Below, piece after piece: positions 56,010-64,000 of a stretch of DNA of 64,000 bases (the first letter of the stretch is position 1; every line of letters begins with the position of its first letter). The notes beneath the pieces were generated by a model. It did not search any database. It saw nothing but the letters and a program-made list of their open reading frames with translations, and had not been told where the DNA came from. The DNA is from Nocardioides marinus (lineage in GTDB: Bacteria; Actinomycetota; Actinomycetes; Propionibacteriales; Nocardioidaceae). The stretch covers positions 2,246,001 to 2,310,000 of the forward strand of contig NZ_JACBZI010000001.1 in the NCBI RefSeq assembly GCF_013408145.1, written 5' to 3'. The translations under genes were made by a program, and so were the position numbers.

Positions 56010-57197
56010 CACGAGCAGGGTCGGGTGGCTGCCGAACCACCACTGAGACCAGGCCGGCGGCGTCGGGTCGGCCAGGGACCGCAGGGCCAGGCGACGCTGC
56101 AGGGCCACGAAGGCCTCCGGGTCCCCGGTCACCCGCAGCGCCTCCACGTCCGCGCGCAGCTCGATCGAGCGGCTGATGCCGTTCTGGACCGGGAGGGCCA
56201 GCAGGCCCCCCACCACGAGCAGCGCCACCATGGTCGGCACCGTCGCGGGCTCGCTCGGTCGCCTCCGCATGAGCAGCAGGCCCAGGAGGCCCGCCGCCGC
56301 GGCGGCCCCGCTGGCCCCGAGCAGGGTGCCGACGAGCACGTCGTCGTGCCGGGCGTGCGCGAGCTCGTGCGCCACGACGGAGAGGGCCTCCTCGCGCGGC
56401 ACGTCGTCCACGAGGTTGTCGTAGAGCACCACCCGCCGGCTGCCGGCAAACCCGGAGACGTAGGCGTTGAGCGTGGTCGTGCGCCGGGAGGCGTCTGCGA
56501 CCAGCACCTCGTCGACGGGCACGCCCTCGGCCTCCGCGAGCGCGAGGACGCCCGTGCGGAGCTCCCCCGGCGGCAGCGGCGCGAAGTCGTTGAACAGCGG
56601 CTCGACGACGAGCGGGTAGACGAAGCTGCCCGCGATCACCAGACCGGCGGCCATGGTGCCCACGACGGCCGGCCAGGCGCGGCGCCAGCGACGCGCGCAG
56701 CCCACGACCACCAGGGCGAGCAGGCCGGTCACCACGATGTCGAGGGCCTCGGAGACCACGAGGTCACGGGCGAACCCCGCCCACGACTGCTCCGACAGAC
56801 CGGCCGCACGCACGTGCCGACGGGCCAGCACGGAGAACGCCGTCGTCGCGGCCCGGCTCGCCACCTCGATGCCGGCCACGACCGCCAGCACCTGGAGCCA
56901 CCAGGGCCACGGCAGCCCGCCGACCCAGCGGCGCACCCGGGCGGAGGACGCGAGCAGCACCACCACCACCAGGTTCACGGCCGTGGCGGCCCAGCCCCAC
57001 CGGCGCAGCACGCCCGAGAACTGCTCGGCTCGTGAGACCTCCATCGGGGTGAGGACCTCCCCCACCGGCACGGCGGCCGGTGTGCCTCCCGGCACCGGCG
57101 ACCAGGGCACGAGCAGGACCGCCAGCAGTACGAAGACCGTGGTCGAGACCAGCGCCACGGCCAGGGCCACCCGTCGCTGGGAGCTCATCCAGCTCAT
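55986..57197 (-). CDS. M48-family membrane zinc metalloprotease
   Basis: A 403-residue protein of the CaaX-protease/Ste24 and HtpX type. A first helix ([22 protein letters not shown]) and several others span the N-terminal half. The zinc motif HELAH lies in [19 protein letters not shown], preceded by [34 protein letters not shown], and the third ligand is probably in [19 protein letters not shown]. The end, [17 protein letters not shown], has the typical His-Pro. ATG 57197 overlaps the TGA of the upstream gene (ATGA); ATG 57188 is an alternative start. Likely role: membrane or pilin-related proteolysis or quality control; a role with the nearby Tad locus is only positional. Confidence 0.9.
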   Translation of the reverse strand: MSWMSSQRRVALAVALVSTTVFVLLAVLLVPWSPVPGGTPAAVPVGEVLTPMEVSRAEQFSGVLRRWGWAATAVNLVVVVLLASSARVRRWVGGLPWPWWLQVLAVVAGIEVASRAATTAFSVLARRHVRAAGLSEQSWAGFARDLVVSEALDIVVTGLLALVVVGCARRWRRAWPAVVGTMAAGLVIAGSFVYPLVVEPLFNDFAPLPPGELRTGVLALAEAEGVPVDEVLVADASRRTTTLNAYVSGFAGSRRVVLYDNLVDDVPREEALSVVAHELAHARHDDVLVGTLLGASGAAAAAGLLGLLLMRRRPSEPATVPTMVALLVVGGLLALPVQNGISRSIELRADVEALRVTGDPEAFVALQRRLALRSLADPTPPAWSQWWFGSHPTLLVRVALARS

Positions 57198-58372
57198 CGT
57201 GCCGCTCGTCGCAGCTGCTGCTGCCAGGTGGCGGTCACCGCCGCCAGGTCGGTGTCCGCCGCGGCCAGGGCGACCCCCACGTCCTCGCCCTCGGAGGTGC
57301 GTCGGTAGACCTCGACCAGCCCCTCCTCGCCCACGATGGAGGCGAGCGCCCGGCAGGCCAGCCACGCCGCCTCGTACGCCGCACCGAGGTGCGGAGCCGT
57401 CAGGTCGAAGTCGGACTCACTGGGCAGCCGTCCCGGAACGCCGTCCTCCCGCACCAGTGCCAGGACCTGCGCGGCGGTGCGGGACAGCGGCAGGTCCACG
57501 TCGCGCAGGGCGACGTAGTCGGCGAAGCCCTCGACCAGCCACACCGGCGCCCGGCTGGTCGGTGCGCCGGTGACGGCGTGGACCGCCTCGTGGGTCATGA
57601 CCACCTGGGCGCCCGTCCGGCGCAACCGCCCCAGCTCGGCGGGGTTGACGAAGACGTGGACGGGCGAGGAGGCCGAGAGCAGGCCGTCGACCGAGGCGGT
57701 GACGGCGGCCACGTCGCGGTAGGTGCCCTCGGGCACCCCCAGCAGTGCGTCGAGGCCGGCTGCGTCGGCGGGCACCTCGACCACGAGTGGACCCGTCGAG
57801 GCTCCCAGCACCCGCGCCGCCTGCGGCACGGCGCGCCGCGCCAGCATGGAGTACGGCGCGGGGTCGGCGCCCGCGGTGACCACGAGCGTGCCCGCGCCCC
57901 GGTCCACCAGCACCGGGCCGGTCAGCCACAGCGGCACCCGCCCCCCGGTGAAGCCCGTGGTCCCCAGCGTGCCGTCGACCGTGCGCAGGCCGACCTCGAC
58001 CTCGCTGCGGGCGACCCCGCTGTCGACCCCTCCCCACGACCAGCTCAGGTCGGCCCGGACCGCCCAGGCACCGCTCCCGTCGGGCACCCCGACCACGTCG
58101 ACGTAGCGCAGGTCCAGGTCGCGGACCCGCAGCCGGCGGGCGTTGTCGGCAAGGGACTCCAGCAGGTCCTCCGATGCGGCGTCACCGGTCGGAGCGAGGG
58201 CGGCCGCTGCCCCCGCGTCGCCGTCGGCCAGGGCGTCCTCGAGACCCTCCAGTACCCGGGTGGCGCCGGCCGGGTCAGCGGCGTTCGTCGACGTGGTCGG
58301 CGGGGCGGCGACGTAGGGCCCCTCGACGACACGGCCGATGACCAGCACCGCGGCGAGCACGCCCGTGACCAC
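57194..58372 (-). CDS. Membrane-anchored protein with a gluzincin-like HExxH motif
   Basis: A 392-residue protein from GTG 58372. In frame, an upstream CTG at 58438 would add a basic stretch before the hydrophobic LVLALVVTGVLAAVLVIG, giving a proper signal anchor, so the true start may lie there. The first half is a beta-rich unknown domain (SAWAVRADLSWSW); the second half has MTHEAVHAVTG, a candidate HExxH zinc site, followed by PVWLVEGFADYVALRD, a downstream Glu in the gluzincin pattern (peptidase MA-like). It overlaps the M48 gene and is 58 bp after the NlpC/P60 gene, so these three cell-envelope enzymes probably form one operon. Confidence 0.78.
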   Translation of the reverse strand: MVTGVLAAVLVIGRVVEGPYVAAPPTTSTNAADPAGATRVLEGLEDALADGDAGAAAALAPTGDAASEDLLESLADNARRLRVRDLDLRYVDVVGVPDGSGAWAVRADLSWSWGGVDSGVARSEVEVGLRTVDGTLGTTGFTGGRVPLWLTGPVLVDRGAGTLVVTAGADPAPYSMLARRAVPQAARVLGASTGPLVVEVPADAAGLDALLGVPEGTYRDVAAVTASVDGLLSASSPVHVFVNPAELGRLRRTGAQVVMTHEAVHAVTGAPTSRAPVWLVEGFADYVALRDVDLPLSRTAAQVLALVREDGVPGRLPSESDFDLTAPHLGAAYEAAWLACRALASIVGEEGLVEVYRRTSEGEDVGVALAAADTDLAAVTATWQQQLRRAAR

Positions 58373-58430
58373 CAGGGCCAGGACGAGGCGCGGGCGACGG
58401 CGCCGCGCAGTGGGCGCGGCGTCGGTGAGG

Positions 58431-59414
58431 TCAGCCAGGGCGGACAGCGCCGACGTACGGCATGGAGTGCAGCGGGGAGACCCGCACGCCCTGGCTGGGG
58501 TTGGCCGCGTGGACGATCATGCCGTTGCCGATGTAGATGCCGACGTGGCTGATCGGGCTGTAGTAGAAGACCAGGTCGCCGGGCTGCAGGGCGCTGGCGG
58601 CGATGCGCGGACCGGAGGAGAACTGCGCACCCGAGGAGTGCGGCAGGCCGACGCCGGCCTGGCCGTAGGCCCGCATGGTCAGCCCTGAGCAGTCGAAGGC
58701 GCTCGGGCCGGCGGCGCCGTAGACGTAGGCCTTGCCGACCTGGGCCATGGCGTACTGGATGGCGGCCGCGGCGCGGCCCGAGGCCGGCACGGAGGACGGG
58801 ACCCGGTCGCTGTCGCGCGAGAGGACCTCTTCGCGCTCCTCGGCCTCCAGGCGGGCCAGGAGGCTCTCGGCCTCGTCGAGCTTCGACTCGATGGTCGACT
58901 TCTCCTCGGCCAGCCGGTCCTTGAGCCGCGTGACCTCGGCGGTGCGCCGGGTGGTGGCCTGCAGCCGGATGCCGAGGGCCTTGACCTCCGAGGCGTAGGA
59001 GTCGAAGAGCTGGTCGGTGAGGCTGTCGTAGGCAGACATCGTCGACATCTGCGACAGGAACGCCGACGGGTCACCCGACAGGGCGACCTGACCGACCGCC
59101 GAGAGCCGGTGACCCTCGTAGGTGCGGACCACCGCGTCGCGGACGCGGTTGCGCACCGCGCGCATCCGCTTGTCCTGCCGGGCCTGGTCGGAGGTGACCG
59201 CCTTCAGGTCGCGCTTGAGCTCGCCGAGCTCGAGACGGGCGTCGTTGTAGCGCTCGGAGGCCTGCTCCGCCTCGTGGTAGAGCCGGTCGACCCGGGACTT
59301 CACGTCGTCGATGTCCGGCTCGGCCTGCGCCGGCGTGGACGGCACGAGGCCGACGAGTCCCGCCAGCAGTGCGGCGGAGAGGAAGGTGGCGAGTCGAGAG
59401 CGACGCTGCAGCAC
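58431..59414 (-). CDS. NlpC/P60 family peptidoglycan hydrolase (RipA-like)
   Basis: A 327-residue secreted protein. Signal peptide MLQRRSRLATFLSAALLAGLVGLV...AQA is followed by a long coiled coil (about residues 35-200) that normally regulates such hydrolases, then the NlpC/P60 domain with the catalytic Cys in SAFDCSGLTMRAYGQAG, PHSSGAQ, LQPGDLVFYYSPISHVGIYIGNG with the His and MIVHAANPSQGV. Such enzymes cut the D-Glu/DAP bond in stem peptides. GTG 59414 has AAGGGAG upstream. The 5' region lacks a c-di-AMP riboswitch and has a GTCACT-N3-GTCACA repeat. It is followed by the two protease genes. Confidence 0.92.
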   Translation of the reverse strand: MLQRRSRLATFLSAALLAGLVGLVPSTPAQAEPDIDDVKSRVDRLYHEAEQASERYNDARLELGELKRDLKAVTSDQARQDKRMRAVRNRVRDAVVRTYEGHRLSAVGQVALSGDPSAFLSQMSTMSAYDSLTDQLFDSYASEVKALGIRLQATTRRTAEVTRLKDRLAEEKSTIESKLDEAESLLARLEAEEREEVLSRDSDRVPSSVPASGRAAAAIQYAMAQVGKAYVYGAAGPSAFDCSGLTMRAYGQAGVGLPHSSGAQFSSGPRIAASALQPGDLVFYYSPISHVGIYIGNGMIVHAANPSQGVRVSPLHSMPYVGAVRPG

Positions 59415-59592
59415 GAGCGAGTGGTCTCCCTTGCTGTGACGACGGCGCTCGCGCGGACCCGGCCGGCCCGCTGGTCACGAACGCCCCGCGTGACGGTAGT
59501 CGGTGGGACGGAGCCCGGCCAAACCTCCGGGGCATGTCGCACGACGATTTCACGCTGGGCCGACCGATCCCCTGCCACAGCAGGGTCCTGGT

Positions 59593-59607
59593 GTCACTCC
59601 CGTCACA
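59593..59607 (+). promoter_or_regulatory. GTCACT-N3-GTCACA direct repeat upstream of the NlpC/P60 gene
   Basis: GTCACT (59593-59598), 3 bp, GTCACA (59602-59607), about 180 bp before the NlpC/P60 start. The layout resembles the hexamer repeats bound by MtrA, which controls cell-wall hydrolase genes in actinobacteria. The rest of this 237-bp gap shows no other feature. Confidence 0.3.
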
Positions 59608-59651
59608 CCCGCCACATCGACGGCGCCGCCGACGTGCACGGCACGAGTACG

Positions 59652-59894
59652 TCAGGCGGTGGCGATGTCGGAGCCCGGGAGGTCGGACCCGGAGGCGTCC
59701 GGCCCCGGCCCGTCGGTCGGGGTCACCAGCCGCAGCGGCGGCACCAGCCCTCCGTCCGCGAGGGCGCCCAGCAGCGCCCGGTCCTCCTCGTCGAAGCCCA
59801 GCTCGGGTGGGGGGCCGAGCAGCACCGTCACCACGCAGTCGTGGCAGGCCAGCCCGCGCACCACGCAGGTGTCGCAATCGATCCTCGTCGTCAT
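59652..59894 (-). CDS. Small cysteine-containing conserved protein
   Basis: An 80-residue protein. MTTRIDCDTCVVRGLACHDCVVTVLLGPP carries four cysteines in two CxxC pairs (CDTC and CHDC) that could bind zinc or a metal cluster; the C-terminal half (DEEDRALLGALADGGLVPPLRLV) is helical, ending in an acidic tail. It matches a small actinobacterial hypothetical family often near NlpC/P60 genes. Function is not known. ATG 59894 has no clear Shine-Dalgarno. It is upstream of and on the same strand as the NlpC/P60 gene but separated by 237 bp. Confidence 0.78.
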   Translation of the reverse strand: MTTRIDCDTCVVRGLACHDCVVTVLLGPPPELGFDEEDRALLGALADGGLVPPLRLVTPTDGPGPDASGSDLPGSDIATA

Positions 59895-59999
59895 GCTCCG
59901 CACGCTCGCAGCGAGCACCGACAGTCCGCGCCGCCCACGTCCCGACCGGCGTGTCGCGTTCCACGCCGTGGGTCCCGTACGCGTGACACGATCCCCCGG

Positions 60000-61349
60000 A
60001 TGTCGTCCCCGATGCGCCGCGGTCTCGCCTGGGCCGTGTGGACCCTCCTGCTCGCGGGCGTCCTGCTCACCACGATCTCGACCCGGTACGTCGTCAACGA
60101 CGTGCTGTCGGCCAACCTGGGCGCCTGGCGCCTCGCGACCACGGGGATGCCCTGGCTCGACGGCTTTCCACTGGAGGCGATCGAGACCAAGCCCGGGCAG
60201 CACCTGTGGGTGCGGGAGTCCCTGCACGGACACCAGGTGGTGTTCCGCTCCCCCGGCGCGATCGCTGCCGGCATCCCGGCGTACCTCTGGTCACGAGGCA
60301 CCGCCCCCGAGGACTTCTCACTCGTCCCCGCCTCGGTGCTGGCTGTCGTGCTCACCCTCCTCACCCTGGGTCTGATGGCTCGGGCACTGCTGCCCCACCT
60401 CGGGCACGCCGCGACCATGGTCGCCGTCAGCGCGCTGGCGCTGGCGACCCCCGTCTGGGCGGTGTCCGCCGACAGCCTGTGGCCGCACACCGTCACCCTG
60501 CTCGGCATCGCCGGGATGGCCTGGGCCGCCTCCCGGTCCCCCGCGGGATCGTGGGGGACCGTCGGCGCCTTCGGAGGCGTGGCGCTGTGGGGGCGCCTGC
60601 ACGCGTCCGTGGTCGTGGCCGTCCTGGGGCTCGTCGTGGCGGCGCGCCGGCGTGAGCTGCGTCCCGCGGTGGCCGCGGGCCTCGTCAGCGGCGCGTTCCT
60701 GGCCGGTGCGACGGCGTGGAGTCGGTGGGTGTACGGCGAGTGGGATCCCGCCGGCGGCTACGCCTCGGTCGACGTCTACGCCTCCAGGGCCGCCGAGGGG
60801 CAGCGCTGGGACCAGCTGGCGAACCTGGCGGGTCTCTGGGTCTCCCCGGGACGAGGGCTCCTCGTCGTCACCCCCTGCATCCTCCTGCTGCTGCCGGCGT
60901 TGGCCCGCCACTGGCGGGGACTGCCGGACTGGGCGACCGCCCTGCTCCTCGGAGGGCTCGCGTACTCGGTGGTGCAGGGACTGATGAACGTCTTCGCGGG
61001 TGGGACCGGCTTCTACGGGTACCGGCTGATGCTCGAGACGATGGCGTGCGCGTTCCCCGCTCTGACCCTGAGCGCCCATCGGGCCGGCCGCGTGGCGCGA
61101 GCGCTCCTGCCCGGGCTGCTGGGAGCCCAGACCGTGGCCGTGGCGGTCGGCGCCGTGCGGGAGGCCTACTCCGTCGATCCGGACGAGGCGTGGCGCAGCA
61201 ACGCACTGTGGTGGGCGGTCACCGACGTCCCTGCCACAGGAGCGGCTCTCGTGGCCGCGGCTCTCGTCGCCACGATGGCGGTCCGGGTCCTGGCGCCGCA
61301 GTGGTACGTCGGTGGCTCAGCCGCCCAGCAGTCCCAGCAACGCGGCTGA
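60000..61349 (+). CDS. Polytopic membrane protein, possibly GT-C-like
   Basis: A 449-residue protein with about ten hydrophobic helices, unrecognised as a named family. The long first extracytoplasmic loop (about residues 30-95, with LDGFPLEAIETKPGQHLWVRESLHGHQVVFRSPGAIAAGIPAYLW) and the SPGRGLLVVTPCILLLLPALARHW segment recall GT-C-type glycosyltransferase-like proteins, but no Asp-Asp/Asp-Glu donor motif is convincing. It may act on lipid-linked sugars (weak inference). ATG 60000 follows CACGAT by 7 bp, a poor leaderless -10. It overlaps the convergent NYN gene by 33 bp. Confidence 0.72.
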   Translation: MSSPMRRGLAWAVWTLLLAGVLLTTISTRYVVNDVLSANLGAWRLATTGMPWLDGFPLEAIETKPGQHLWVRESLHGHQVVFRSPGAIAAGIPAYLWSRGTAPEDFSLVPASVLAVVLTLLTLGLMARALLPHLGHAATMVAVSALALATPVWAVSADSLWPHTVTLLGIAGMAWAASRSPAGSWGTVGAFGGVALWGRLHASVVVAVLGLVVAARRRELRPAVAAGLVSGAFLAGATAWSRWVYGEWDPAGGYASVDVYASRAAEGQRWDQLANLAGLWVSPGRGLLVVTPCILLLLPALARHWRGLPDWATALLLGGLAYSVVQGLMNVFAGGTGFYGYRLMLETMACAFPALTLSAHRAGRVARALLPGLLGAQTVAVAVGAVREAYSVDPDEAWRSNALWWAVTDVPATGAALVAAALVATMAVRVLAPQWYVGGSAAQQSQQRG

Positions 61350-62609
61350 GGCGACCGCGCGGGCACCGGCCCGCTGGCAGCGCGCCTGCACCTCCCGGTC
61401 GTCGCTGACCACGAGCACGACCCGTCCGCGTGGCTCTGCCTCGACGAGCTGCCCGATCACCTCGTCGGCGATGACCCCCTTGGGGCTGAAGAGCACCTTG
61501 ACCCCGCGCGGCTGGGACGTCGGGGGCCGGGTGTCGGCGTCCGCACCGTCGAAGACGACGGTCGTCTCGGCCCCGGTGCGGGCCACGAGGGGTGCCATCG
61601 CCGTGAGCAGCCGGGTGCGTTGGGCCTCCAGCGAGGAGCCCGACCAGGCACCCATGGACACGTTGTAGCCGTCGACGACCAGTCGGGACCGGGGCAGTGA
61701 GAGGTACTGCTCGAGCAGCGCGGGCCCGACCTCCGGCACCGCGCGGGGACCGGGCACCTCCGGAGCCGCCAGGGACTCCTCGACCCGTTCACCGGGGCTG
61801 GTCGTGACCGGGGGCAGCGCCAGCTCACGGCGCAGGCCGGCGGCCGCGTCGAGGATGGTGTCGAGCAGGACCCGGGTGCGTGCCGTGGCCTGCTCCTTCT
61901 CGCTGCGGCCACCTCGTCGGCCCTGACGCGCCTCGGCCTCGAGCCGCTCGACCTCGGCCCGCAGCCGACGGACCTCCTTCTCCCGGGCGGCGAGAGCGAC
62001 CTCGGCCGCGGCCCGACCCTCCTCGGCGGCGTGCGCCGCGGCGACGGCCTCCTCGTCGACGTCACGTCGCTGGGCGCGGGCCTCCCCCAGCTTGCGTCGC
62101 AGCTGGGAGACCTCGGCCTTGTACCCCTCGACCTGCTGGCGGTACGAGGCGCGCAGGTCGCGCAGCTCGGCCTCGGCCTGCTCCGCCCGCTGCTGCCACC
62201 GCTCCTCGCGCGCCTGGACGACGGCCTCCTGCTGCTGCGCGGCGTGCTGCTCGACCTCGCTGACCGAGGTGTCCAGGCGGCGGGTCCAGCCCTGGGGCCG
62301 CACCAGCCAGTCCAGGGCGGCGGCCTCGAGGGAGTCGTGCATGGTGCCGTCTCGCAGCGCGACCAGCTCGTCCTGCCGGCGTACCGACACCTGGTGGGCG
62401 ATCCGGTCCCGCAGGTCCTCGTCGGCGAGGCCGGCGGTGATCGCCTGGCCCCCCAGGCGGGCGCGTCGCGCCGGCGCGAACCCGGCCACCTTGCGCAGCG
62501 CCGCAGGCAGCTGGGGCACCTCGGGCAGCACGTCAGCGACCAGGGTGAGGACCCTGGTGCGCACCGCCACCGGCAGCTCGTCCAGCCGGACCGTCCCGCT
62601 CACCTGCAC
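61317..62609 (-). CDS. NYN-domain (PIN-like) RNA-binding or nuclease-like protein
   Basis: A 430-residue protein. The N-terminal 120 residues are helical (LPVAVRTRVLTLVADVLPEVPQLPAALRKVAGFAPARRARLGG), and the middle is a long coiled coil (about 115-245). The C-terminal domain is NYN/PIN-like: RLVVDGYNVSMGAW with the first Asp, TRLLTAMAPLVARTGAETTVVFDGADADTRPP, VKVLFSPKGVIADEVIGQLVEAEPRGRVVLVVSDDREVQARCQRAGARAV, the acidic cluster of the family. Actinobacterial relatives belong to the YacP/Rae1-like set and may cleave RNA. GTG 62609 has GAGGGGGA upstream. Divergent from the exonuclease gene, about 80 bp between starts. Confidence 0.87.
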   Translation of the reverse strand: MQVSGTVRLDELPVAVRTRVLTLVADVLPEVPQLPAALRKVAGFAPARRARLGGQAITAGLADEDLRDRIAHQVSVRRQDELVALRDGTMHDSLEAAALDWLVRPQGWTRRLDTSVSEVEQHAAQQQEAVVQAREERWQQRAEQAEAELRDLRASYRQQVEGYKAEVSQLRRKLGEARAQRRDVDEEAVAAAHAAEEGRAAAEVALAAREKEVRRLRAEVERLEAEARQGRRGGRSEKEQATARTRVLLDTILDAAAGLRRELALPPVTTSPGERVEESLAAPEVPGPRAVPEVGPALLEQYLSLPRSRLVVDGYNVSMGAWSGSSLEAQRTRLLTAMAPLVARTGAETTVVFDGADADTRPPTSQPRGVKVLFSPKGVIADEVIGQLVEAEPRGRVVLVVSDDREVQARCQRAGARAVASAALLGLLGG

Positions 62610-62677
62610 TCCCCCTCACGACTCGTGTCCGCTCAGCGTAGGCCGCGCGTCGCCACCGCGTTGTCGGCGCACCGATC

Positions 62678-62690
62678 TAGCGTCGTCCCC
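62678..62690 (+). promoter_or_regulatory. Leaderless promoter -10 of the DnaQ-like/GIY-YIG gene
   Basis: TAGCGT at 62678-62683, 7 bp, ATG 62691. Confidence 0.6.
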
Positions 62691-64000
62691 ATGACCAGCA
62701 GCCGTGCAGGAGCCCTGTGGGAGGGCCAGCGCAGCTTCGACGAGCTCGGCCGACCCCTGCGCGACCTCACCTTCTGCGTGGTCGACCTCGAGACCACCGG
62801 CGGTTCCCCGACCTCGGGGTCCATGATCACCGAGATCGGGGCGGTCAAGGTGCGCGGCGGGGAGGTCCTCGGGGAGTTCCAGACCCTGGTCGACCCCGGT
62901 ACCGAGATCCCGCCCTTCATCGCCGTCCTCACCGGCATCACCAACGCGATGGTGGCCGGGGCCCCGCGCATCGAGTCCGCCCTGCCCGCCTTCCTCGAGT
63001 TCGCCGCCGGGAGCGTCCTCGTCGCCCACAACGCCCCCTTCGACGTGGGGTTCCTGCAGCACTTCGCGGCCCTGCAGCAGCGGCCCTGGCCGCGCTTCGA
63101 GGTCGTCGACACCGCGCGACTGGCCCGCAAGGTCGTCACCCGCGACGACGCCCCCAACTGCAAGCTCTCCTCCCTGGCCCGCCTGTTCGGGGCCGGCACG
63201 ACGCCCAACCACCGGGCGCTGGCCGACGCTCGGGCCACGGTCGACGTGCTGCACGGCCTCATGGGGCGCCTGGGCGGTCAGGGCGTGCACACGCTCGAGG
63301 AGCTGCAGACGTTCACCTCGCGGGTGAGCGCGGCCCAGCGCCGCAAGCGGCACCTCGCCGAGGGACTGCCGCACTCCCCCGGCGTCTACCTGTTCCGCGA
63401 CCAGACCCAGCGCGTGCTCTACGTCGGCACCAGCAAGGACCTCCGCACCCGCGTCCGTTCCTACTTCACCGCCTCCGAGACCCGGTCCCGCATGGGTGAG
63501 ATGGTCGGGCTGGCCGCCTCGGTCACCGGCATCGAGTGCGCGACCCCGCTCGAGGCGGCGGTGCGCGAGCTGCGACTCATCGCCGAGCACAAGCCGCGCT
63601 ACAACCGCCGGTCCAAGCACCCGGAGAAGACCCACTTCGTCAAGCTCACCCGTGAGCCGTGGCCGCGGCTCTCGCTGGTCTCCAAGGTCCTCGACGACGG
63701 CGCCGACTACCTGGGTCCGTTCTCCTCCCGCCGCGCGGCCCAGTCGGGCCTCGACGTGCTGCACGAGACCTTCCCCGTGCGCCAGTGCGCCGACCGCATC
63801 GGCCCGCGCACCCGGCGCACCCCGTGCGTGCTGGCCGAGATGGGCCGCTGCCTCTCGCCGTGCGACGGCTCCGCCGACGAGGCGACGTACGCCGCCGTGG
63901 TCCGTCAGCTGCGCGACACCCTGCTGCGCCGCCCCGACGCGGTCGTGGAGCAGATCAACCGGCGGATGAACGCCCTGGCCGACGACGAGCGCTTCGAGGA
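62691..64000 (+). CDS. DnaQ-like DEDD exonuclease fused to a GIY-YIG (UvrC-like) domain, partial
   Basis: At least 436 residues, cut by the right edge. The DEDDh exonuclease comes first: VVDLETTGGSPTSGSMITEIGAVKV with Asp32 and Glu34, VAHNAPFDVGFLQHF with the second Asp, NHRALADARATVDVLHGL with the His-Asp. A GIY-YIG endonuclease follows from about residue 225 (SPGVYLFRDQTQRVLYVGTSKDLRTRVRSYF, then an Arg and Glu further on), as in the N-terminal half of UvrC; RKRHLAEGLPHSPGVYL bridges them. Actinobacterial fusions of this type are known and may act in repair. No LexA box was found upstream. The remaining C-terminal part is not in view. Confidence 0.92.
   Translation, partial: MTSSRAGALWEGQRSFDELGRPLRDLTFCVVDLETTGGSPTSGSMITEIGAVKVRGGEVLGEFQTLVDPGTEIPPFIAVLTGITNAMVAGAPRIESALPAFLEFAAGSVLVAHNAPFDVGFLQHFAALQQRPWPRFEVVDTARLARKVVTRDDAPNCKLSSLARLFGAGTTPNHRALADARATVDVLHGLMGRLGGQGVHTLEELQTFTSRVSAAQRRKRHLAEGLPHSPGVYLFRDQTQRVLYVGTSKDLRTRVRSYFTASETRSRMGEMVGLAASVTGIECATPLEAAVRELRLIAEHKPRYNRRSKHPEKTHFVKLTREPWPRLSLVSKVLDDGADYLGPFSSRRAAQSGLDVLHETFPVRQCADRIGPRTRRTPCVLAEMGRCLSPCDGSADEATYAAVVRQLRDTLLRRPDAVVEQINRRMNALADDERFE

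Noticed and set aside
59415..59651. c-di-AMP (ydaO-type) riboswitch before the NlpC/P60 gene
   Set aside because: Such riboswitches often precede these genes in actinobacteria, but the conserved GGGGAACC-type and other core segments could not be found.
1..64000. tRNA or rRNA genes
   Set aside because: No cloverleaf-type TTCGA-containing arms with CCA ends or rRNA-like stretches were recognised in any intergenic gap.

Overview
The window is very GC-rich, codes densely on both strands, uses many GTG starts and has many gene pairs overlapping by 4 bp. The gene content (actinobacterial LexA boxes, DnaE2, a PknL/Rv2175c-type locus, a Tad pilus locus, TAnnnT -10 boxes placed directly before start codons) indicates an actinomycete, most likely of the Nocardioides type. 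That placement is inferred from gene content and style. No rRNA, tRNA, CRISPR array or prophage was seen.

Left part (1-6.3 kb): a DNA-damage mutagenesis cassette. A divergent promoter region (about 5.17-5.29 kb) carries two perfect LexA boxes. Leftward lie dnaE2, a methyltransferase and a dinB-type polymerase cut by the window edge. Rightward lie a DUF6504 protein and a SAV_6107-type HEPN protein with an Rx4H motif. A 22-bp repeat follows the stop codons on both sides. An IS30-family insertion sequence (6.88-8.19 kb) and two copies of a 45-bp repeat follow.

8.3-24.5 kb is metabolic and housekeeping: YbaK deacylase and FAD oxidoreductase; divergent metF and a polyprenyl diphosphate synthase; an Rv2175c-like DNA-binding protein facing a PASTA-domain Ser/Thr kinase (an order resembling mycobacterial metF-idsA2-Rv2175c-pknL-aroG); endonuclease IV; an EamA transporter; two unrelated DAHP synthases (type I-beta and type II); threonine aldolase; an amino-acid permease; DUF309; and a phosphofructokinase with the residues of the pyrophosphate-dependent type.

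24.7-44.7 kb is more mixed: two unknown exported proteins, a large LAL-type LuxR regulator, DUF1028 overlapping glycerol kinase, and an IS5-type element inserted exactly at the glpK stop codon. This element has a broken transposase and carries a DUF1697 gene between its inverted repeats. Then come an acyltransferase-3 protein, a histidine kinase/flavin reductase-like/response regulator operon, PlsC, an esterase, a frameshifted PAP2 gene and an SRPBCC-ArsA-DUF5304-ROK-ROK operon.

44.8-64 kb: a long-chain acyl-CoA synthetase, then a Tad (Flp) pilus locus (CpaB, TadZ, TadA, a von Willebrand A-TadB fusion, TadC, a histidine kinase/response regulator pair and two overlapping Flp pilins, the second only 58 residues). 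It ends at a strong hairpin shared with a convergent M48 protease. Beyond are a second zinc-protease-like protein, a NlpC/P60 hydrolase, a small Cys-rich protein, a polytopic membrane protein, a NYN-domain protein and a DnaQ-like/GIY-YIG fusion cut by the right edge. No prepilin peptidase or TadE/F gene is in the window, so the pilus must rely on genes elsewhere.
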